Source: Acidobacteriaceae bacterium (lineage in GTDB: Bacteria > Acidobacteriota > Terriglobia > Terriglobales > Acidobacteriaceae). From it: a stretch of DNA of 9,409 nt. A model generated the notes under the pieces. It saw nothing but the letters and a program-made list of their open reading frames with translations, did not search any database and was not told the origin of the DNA. The position numbers and the translations under genes were made by a program. The stretch covers positions 843 to 10,251 of the forward strand of contig PLBD01000304.1 of assembly GCA_003135315.1 (NCBI GenBank). Direction: 5' to 3'. Positions 5,988 to 9,409 of this stretch are shown here, piece after piece; positions within the stretch are counted from its first letter, which is position 1, and each line of letters opens with the position of its first letter.

Positions 5988-6971
5988 ATGAAGGCCGCCG
6001 TTCAAACCGAATCCCGCCGCGGTGGCAGCCGTGGTCAGCCCGAGGCCAGCCGCAATTCCATCCTCAACGCCGCCCTGATGGAGTTCGCGCAGGAGGGTCT
6101 GGCCGGAGCTCGGATGGATGCGATCGCCCACACCGCCGGCGTCAACTAGGCGCTGCTTTACTACTACTTCCGCGACAAGGACAGCCTCTACGGCGCCATC
6201 CTCGACCGCTTCTTCGCACAGTTGCTGGAGCGCGTCATGGCGGTGTGCGACCAGCCCGGAACCGCGGGTGAGCGCTTCCTGTCCTACGCCAGGACGCATT
6301 TCGACGCCATCGCCGAATCGCCCTACTACGCTCGCATCTTCATGGGCGAACTGATGAGCAAGACCCGCGGCGGATCGCCGCACTTTGACCGCCTCTTTGC
6401 TGAGTATCTGCGGCCCATCGGGGATCGCGTGCTGGTTCTCCTGGACGAAGGCATCAGCAGTGCTGAGTTCCGCCCCGTAGACCCGAATCAGTTTCTGCCG
6501 TCGGCCATCGGATCGATCGTCCATTATTTTTTGACCGCGCCGCTGCGCGAGAAATTCATGCCTGAGCGCTACGCCTCCGGCGGGCAGGCCATCGCGGAAC
6601 GTCGCGCCGCCGTGCTCGACTTCATCGCCGCCGCCCTGTTCAGCGATCGTGACGCAGGCATCGCGCTGGCGCAAACGGTCGCGGCCCAGACCGCGGAGGG
6701 CCCTCGCCGCAAGCGCGCCGCCCGCAGAAAGACGGGGCGTTCTGCCCCCTCGCTGCCGTCGCAACCCGCGCCCCCGCAGGACCAGCCGCCAATTCAAGCT
6801 GCGGATCCCGCTGCCCAGCCCAGCAAGCCGGGTGGATACAAATGGGTCAACCGTTGGTTCCCTGACTTTGAAACCGCCCGCAGGGTCTTGGCCGAGGAAA
6901 AATGGCGCCGCGGCAAGTCGCGCAGACGAAAGCCGCCAGCCACGCCCGCCAAGGAGAATGGGCCCCAGTGA
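5988..6971 (+). pseudogene. TetR/AcrR-family regulator interrupted by an in-frame TAG
   Basis: From the ATG at 5988 one frame reads 53 codons of a TetR N-terminal HTH domain (SRNSILNAALMEFAQEG, then MDAIAHTAGVN), meets TAG at 6147-6149, and continues ALLYYYFRDKDSLYGAIL into a full ligand domain ending at 6971. Family members usually have a Lys here (VNKALLYYYF), so AAG to TAG, one transversion, explains the break. There is no frameshift. TAG ends two other genes in this window (1407, 5759), which argues against a recoded amber codon. Read through, the product would be 327 aa, long for TetR (about 200). The excess is a basic, proline-rich tail after about residue 235, containing WVNRWFPDFETARRVL. 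The stop overlaps the HlyD start (GTGA). E. coli CecR controls a similar efflux cluster. A base-calling error is the main alternative to a true pseudogene. The TTG at 6222 could only start a piece without the HTH. Confidence 0.85.
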
Positions 6972-8044
6972 AACCGCACAAATTCTTCGTCTTCTTGCTG
7001 GTCCTCTTAGGTATTGCCGCCGGCTATTACTTTTATTCCACCGACCGCACTCCCGATACCGTCCTCATCGGCATCGTCGATGCCAACCAGGTCATCGTCA
7101 GCTCCAAGATCATGGGACGCGTGGAGAAGCTGTACGTCGATGAAGGCTCGAAGGTGAAGGCCGGCGACCTGATCGCAGAAATCGACTCGGCTGAACTGGA
7201 GGCGCAGAAGAATGCCGCTCAGGCGACCATCAACGCCTACGACTCCCAGGTGTCATCCATGCGTGCCACCGAGGCGCAGACGCTGGGCGAGACCAACAGC
7301 GGCGTCGTCAATGCGCAGGCGAGGTTGGCCTCCAGCAAGGCTACTCTGGCGCAGGCCAAAGCTGATCTCGTCCGTATCCAGAGCGACTCGCAGCGCATGA
7401 TCGAGCTGGCCAAAGCGGGCGTGGAATCTGACCAGGATCGCGTGCGTGCCGAGGCGCAGCTGGACGCGCAACAAGCCGCAGTCCTGAGCGCGCAGAAGAA
7501 CGTCGACGCAGCCCAGGCCGACCTGATCACCGCCAACGCGCGGCTCCATCAGCAGCGTGCCGCGGCCAGCAACGTTGCCATGGACGAAGCGCAGGTCGCC
7601 AATGCGCGCGCCCAATTGGCCGAAGCCGATACCCGGCTGGGCTACACGAAAATCTATGCCCCGGTCACCGGGACCGTCTCCGTCCGCGCCACGCGACAGG
7701 GCGAGGTAGTGAATCCAGGCACGCCGATCGTGACCATCATCGACTTCGGCGACACCTGGGTCCGTGCCGAAGCACCTGAGACGGAGGGCCGCTTTATTTC
7801 GCAAGGCGACAAGCTGAAAGTGCGCTTGCCGGCCGGCCAGCCCATCGAAGGCACGGTGATCTTCAAGGCCGTCGAAAGCGATTACGCCACCCAGCGCGAT
7901 GTGAGCCGCCGCAAGCGCGACATCAAGACCATCGGGCTGAAGCTGAAAGTCGACAACCCCGACGGCGCCCTGGTTCCAGGGATGACCGCCGAAGTCCTGC
8001 TGCCGAAGGACCTGACCAAGAACCTGGCCAAAGACGCGCGATGA
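6968..8044 (+). CDS. HlyD-family membrane-fusion (periplasmic adaptor) protein, YbhG-like
   Basis: 358-aa adaptor that bridges an inner-membrane transporter to an outer-membrane channel in drug or metabolite efflux. An N-terminal membrane anchor spans about residues 6-23 (FFVFLLVLLGIAAGYYFY). The first lipoyl half-motif is at 45-73 (SSKIMGRVEKLYVDEG, then KAGDLIAEID). A long Ala/Gln/Asp-rich coiled-coil hairpin covers about 76-210, the second lipoyl half begins at LGYTKIYAPVTGTV (from 224), and a beta-barrel region follows (APETEGRFISQGDKLKVRLP). All parts are present and the length is normal. The start is GTG at 6968, overlapping the regulator's TGA, with AAGGAG at 6951-6956 eleven bases ahead. 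The ATG at 6902 is in frame but lies deep inside the regulator gene and would spoil the N-terminal anchor. It is probably co-transcribed with the regulator, and its partner is the ABC ATPase downstream. The substrate is unknown. Confidence 0.9.
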   Translation: MKPHKFFVFLLVLLGIAAGYYFYSTDRTPDTVLIGIVDANQVIVSSKIMGRVEKLYVDEGSKVKAGDLIAEIDSAELEAQKNAAQATINAYDSQVSSMRATEAQTLGETNSGVVNAQARLASSKATLAQAKADLVRIQSDSQRMIELAKAGVESDQDRVRAEAQLDAQQAAVLSAQKNVDAAQADLITANARLHQQRAAASNVAMDEAQVANARAQLAEADTRLGYTKIYAPVTGTVSVRATRQGEVVNPGTPIVTIIDFGDTWVRAEAPETEGRFISQGDKLKVRLPAGQPIEGTVIFKAVESDYATQRDVSRRKRDIKTIGLKLKVDNPDGALVPGMTAEVLLPKDLTKNLAKDAR

Positions 8045-8073
8045 GCGGGGTTAAACAGTTCTCTCTTGGCGGG

Positions 8074-8145
8074 TGTCGTCCCGGGCGGAGCGAAGCGGAG
8101 TGCTGGGTGGGTGGGAATAAGTCACCGAGTCCCGTAGGGACGACA
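8074..8145. repeat. Intergenic palindromic element with GTCGTCCC termini
   Basis: TGTCGTCCC (8074-8082) and GGGACGACA (8137-8145) are perfect 9-bp inverted ends of a 72-base element. A smaller hairpin at its right end, GTCCC-GTA-GGGAC (8129-8141), competes with the outer pairing. The interior includes GGGCGGAGCGAAGCGGAG, similar to GGACGGAGCGCAG at the window's right edge. It looks like a non-coding repeat unit, REP/MITE-like, and occupies the gap between the HlyD and ATPase genes. No transposase is present. Confidence 0.6.
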
Positions 8146-8155
8146 GATTCTCCCC

Positions 8156-8173
8156 GCACGATTTCAGTCGTGC
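8156..8173. repeat. TGAA-loop hairpin repeat, copy 3 (reverse orientation)
   Basis: GCACGA (8156-8161) and TCGTGC (8168-8173) pair around TTTCAG. On the minus strand this reads GGCACGACTGAAATCGTGC, the same element as positions 1515-1534 with slight decay at the stem ends. It is 10 bases from the preceding palindromic element and 48 bases before the ATPase start. Confidence 0.65.
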
Positions 8174-8221
8174 CGAACGCGATGCGTAAATAGATTCTTT
8201 AGCCGGCGACACTGGAGCGCA

Positions 8222-9277
8222 ATGACCTGGTTTAAACGCACAACGACCCTGACTGCCGATGGTTGTCCCGAGCCCCCCAACGGCGATGCCATCGTCGTCG
8301 ACCACATCACCAAGAAATACGGCGACTTCACCGCCGTCGACGACGTTTCGTTCAACGTGCATCAGGGCGAGATCTTCGGCCTGCTCGGACCGAACGGTGC
8401 GGGCAAGTCCACCCTCATTCGCATGATGACGACCCTGCTGCCCATCACCAGCGGCCGCGCCCTCATCAACGGCTTTGATGTCTCTAAGCAGCCCGACAAC
8501 GCGCGCCGGTGCATGGGCGTTATCCCGCAGGCGCTGACCAGCGACATCGACCTCACCGTCGAGGAGAATCTCAACATCTACGCCAAGCTGTATGGCGTTT
8601 CCGCCGAAGATCGCAAGCGTAACATCGACGAATTATTGACGACGGTCGATCTGCAGAAGTGGCGTCACGCGCAAACCAAGACGCTCTCCGGCGGCATGAG
8701 GAGGCGTCTGGAAATCGCGCGCGGCCTGGTGCACAGTCCGAAGATATTCTTCCTCGACGAGCCCACCACGGGGCTAGATCCTGTCTCGCGTGTCGCCGTC
8801 TGGGAGATGCTCACCAAGATCAAGAACAACCGCGACCTCACCATCCTCATCACCACCCACTACATGGACGAAGCCGATCGTCTCTGCGATCGCATCGCCA
8901 TTGTCGACCACGGCAAGTTGGTCGCGCTGGATTCACCGCAGGCCTTGAAGGCGAGCGTGCCCGGGACCAACGTCATCGAAGCCCAGTTCCTGAATGCGCC
9001 GGCAGACTGGCAAGAGGAACTCGGAAAGCTCGATGACGTTACCTCCGTGCAGCCCGAAGCCGCGCACATGTACCGCATCCTCACCAGCAATGGCTCGAAG
9101 ACTACGACGGAGCTGGTGGAACTCGCCGTGCGCTCCAATGTTCAGGTGAAGTCGCTCTCCGTACAAAACACTACCCTGGACGATGTCTTCGTCCACTTCA
9201 CGGGACGCCAGTTGCGCGACGAGCAGGTGAAGGCCTTCGCCTTCGTGATGCCGGATCGTCCGGGGATGCGCCCATGA
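8222..9277 (+). CDS. ABC transporter ATP-binding protein (DrrA/YbhF type, exporter)
   Basis: 351-aa cytoplasmic ATPase subunit of an ABC-2 type exporter. Walker A is GPNGAGKST (56-64), the Q-loop Gln is at 103, the signature LSGGM at 155-159, Walker B IFFLDEP ends in Asp179-Glu180 with the D-loop near GLD (184-186), and the H-loop His213 is in THYMDEADRLCDR. All catalytic motifs are intact. The C-terminal 100 residues, ending TTLDDVFVHFTGRQLRDE, match the DrrA-type regulatory extension (DUF4162). There is one nucleotide-binding domain, whereas E. coli YbhF carries two. GGAG at 8214-8217, four bases before the ATG, supports the start. The first 20 or so residues before the ABC fold are extra and rich in Thr and Pro. 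Placed after TetR and HlyD genes, it should power an efflux complex, and the permease would be expected next. The substrate is unknown. Confidence 0.95.
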   Translation: MTWFKRTTTLTADGCPEPPNGDAIVVDHITKKYGDFTAVDDVSFNVHQGEIFGLLGPNGAGKSTLIRMMTTLLPITSGRALINGFDVSKQPDNARRCMGVIPQALTSDIDLTVEENLNIYAKLYGVSAEDRKRNIDELLTTVDLQKWRHAQTKTLSGGMRRRLEIARGLVHSPKIFFLDEPTTGLDPVSRVAVWEMLTKIKNNRDLTILITTHYMDEADRLCDRIAIVDHGKLVALDSPQALKASVPGTNVIEAQFLNAPADWQEELGKLDDVTSVQPEAAHMYRILTSNGSKTTTELVELAVRSNVQVKSLSVQNTTLDDVFVHFTGRQLRDEQVKAFAFVMPDRPGMRP

Positions 9278-9409
9278 CGGGTGGAGAACATGAGCAGGGT
9301 TTGTACGTCCCGAGCCGCCTGAAACGCAAAAGCTCGCGACGCGGCGTCGGCAACGATGCTCCCGTCCCGCTGCGCGGGACGACTCAGCTTAGCCCAGGAC
9401 GGAGCGCAG
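9274..9409 (+). CDS. Open frame overlapping the ATPase stop, runs off the window (doubtful)
   Basis: An ATG at 9274 overlaps the ATPase TGA (ATGA) and its frame stays open for 45 codons to the window edge. That is the position where an ABC-2 permease should start. However, the peptide (MTGGEHEQGLYVPSRLKRKS, then a part encoded by repeat DNA) has no hydrophobic segment, and its later part comes from the palindromic repeat at 9364-9409. A second ATG at 9291 has a better ribosome site (GGTGGAG) but hits TGA after ten codons. It may be a spurious frame across intergenic repeat, with the permease beginning further right. Confidence 0.2.
   Translation, partial: MTGGEHEQGLYVPSRLKRKSSRRGVGNDAPVPLRGTTQLSPGRSA
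9364..9409. repeat. Palindromic intergenic repeat, cut by the window edge
   Basis: GTCCCGC (9364-9370), TGC, GCGGGAC (9374-9380) form a perfect 7-bp hairpin followed by GACTCAGCTTAGCCCAGGACGG and more. The GGGACGAC core and the GGA-GGAGCG-AG segment recall the element at 8074-8145, so it is probably a member of the same repeat family. The right end is outside the window. Confidence 0.5.

Noticed and set aside
6147..6149. Amber codon read as an amino acid (recoding)
   Set aside because: TAG serves as the normal stop of the sugar dehydrogenase and TPR genes in this window, and no special downstream structure or suppressor tRNA is visible. A nonsense mutation or sequencing error is simpler.
5976..6797. 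273-codon minus-strand open frame over the regulator
   Set aside because: Its composition is that of an antisense shadow. The plus strand carries recognisable TetR HTH and ligand-domain sequence on both sides of the TAG.
8041..8193. Possible 50-aa protein starting at the HlyD stop overlap
   Set aside because: Most of the frame is repeat DNA (8074-8145 and 8156-8173). No ribosome site precedes it and no domain or hydrophobic segment is visible.

Overview
The window looks like chromosome from a GC-rich Gram-negative bacterium, most likely an acidobacterium. The pointers are inferential: an exosortase system with a lipoprotein (so an outer membrane), protein sequences of acidobacterial character, and intergenic spaces filled with short hairpin repeats, one type having a TGAA tetraloop, of the kind common in Acidobacteriota genomes. 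No rRNA or tRNA is present to settle the taxonomy. All recognisable genes lie on the + strand.

Left part (1-5846), envelope polysaccharide and exosortase module. A nucleotide-sugar dehydrogenase of the WbpA/UDP-GlcNAc 6-dehydrogenase type (82-1407) is followed by a 415-base non-coding stretch. Its first half holds several hairpins and a short direct repeat. Its second half looks regulatory: two adjacent dyads, an AT-rich segment and a sigma-54-like GG-N10-GC element. Then comes a tight three-gene operon: exosortase (1823-2821), EpsI/DUF3485 protein (2818-3465, ATGA overlap) and a large TPR lipoprotein of PrsT type (3480-5759). It ends in a textbook intrinsic terminator (5813-5845). The sugar dehydrogenase would supply a uronic-acid-type precursor for exopolysaccharide. 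Exosortase, EpsI and the TPR lipoprotein are the usual companions of EPS export and PEP-CTERM protein sorting. No PEP-CTERM substrate is visible here.

Right part (5846-9409), TetR-controlled efflux module resembling the layout of E. coli cecR-ybhG-ybhF. It has a TetR/AcrR-type regulator (5988-6971) directly behind a perfect 18-bp palindrome, an HlyD-type membrane-fusion protein (6968-8044, GTGA overlap) and a DrrA/YbhF-type ABC ATPase (8222-9277). The permease expected next is not seen before the window ends. The regulator has an in-frame TAG at codon 54, in the DNA-binding domain, so as written it is a pseudogene, although its operator and the efflux genes are intact. Repeat elements sit between the fusion-protein and ATPase genes and again right after the ATPase gene.

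Points most worth a second look are the broken regulator behind an intact operator, the sigma-54-like regulatory region before the exosortase operon, and the hairpin repeat family with a compensatory base-pair change between copies.
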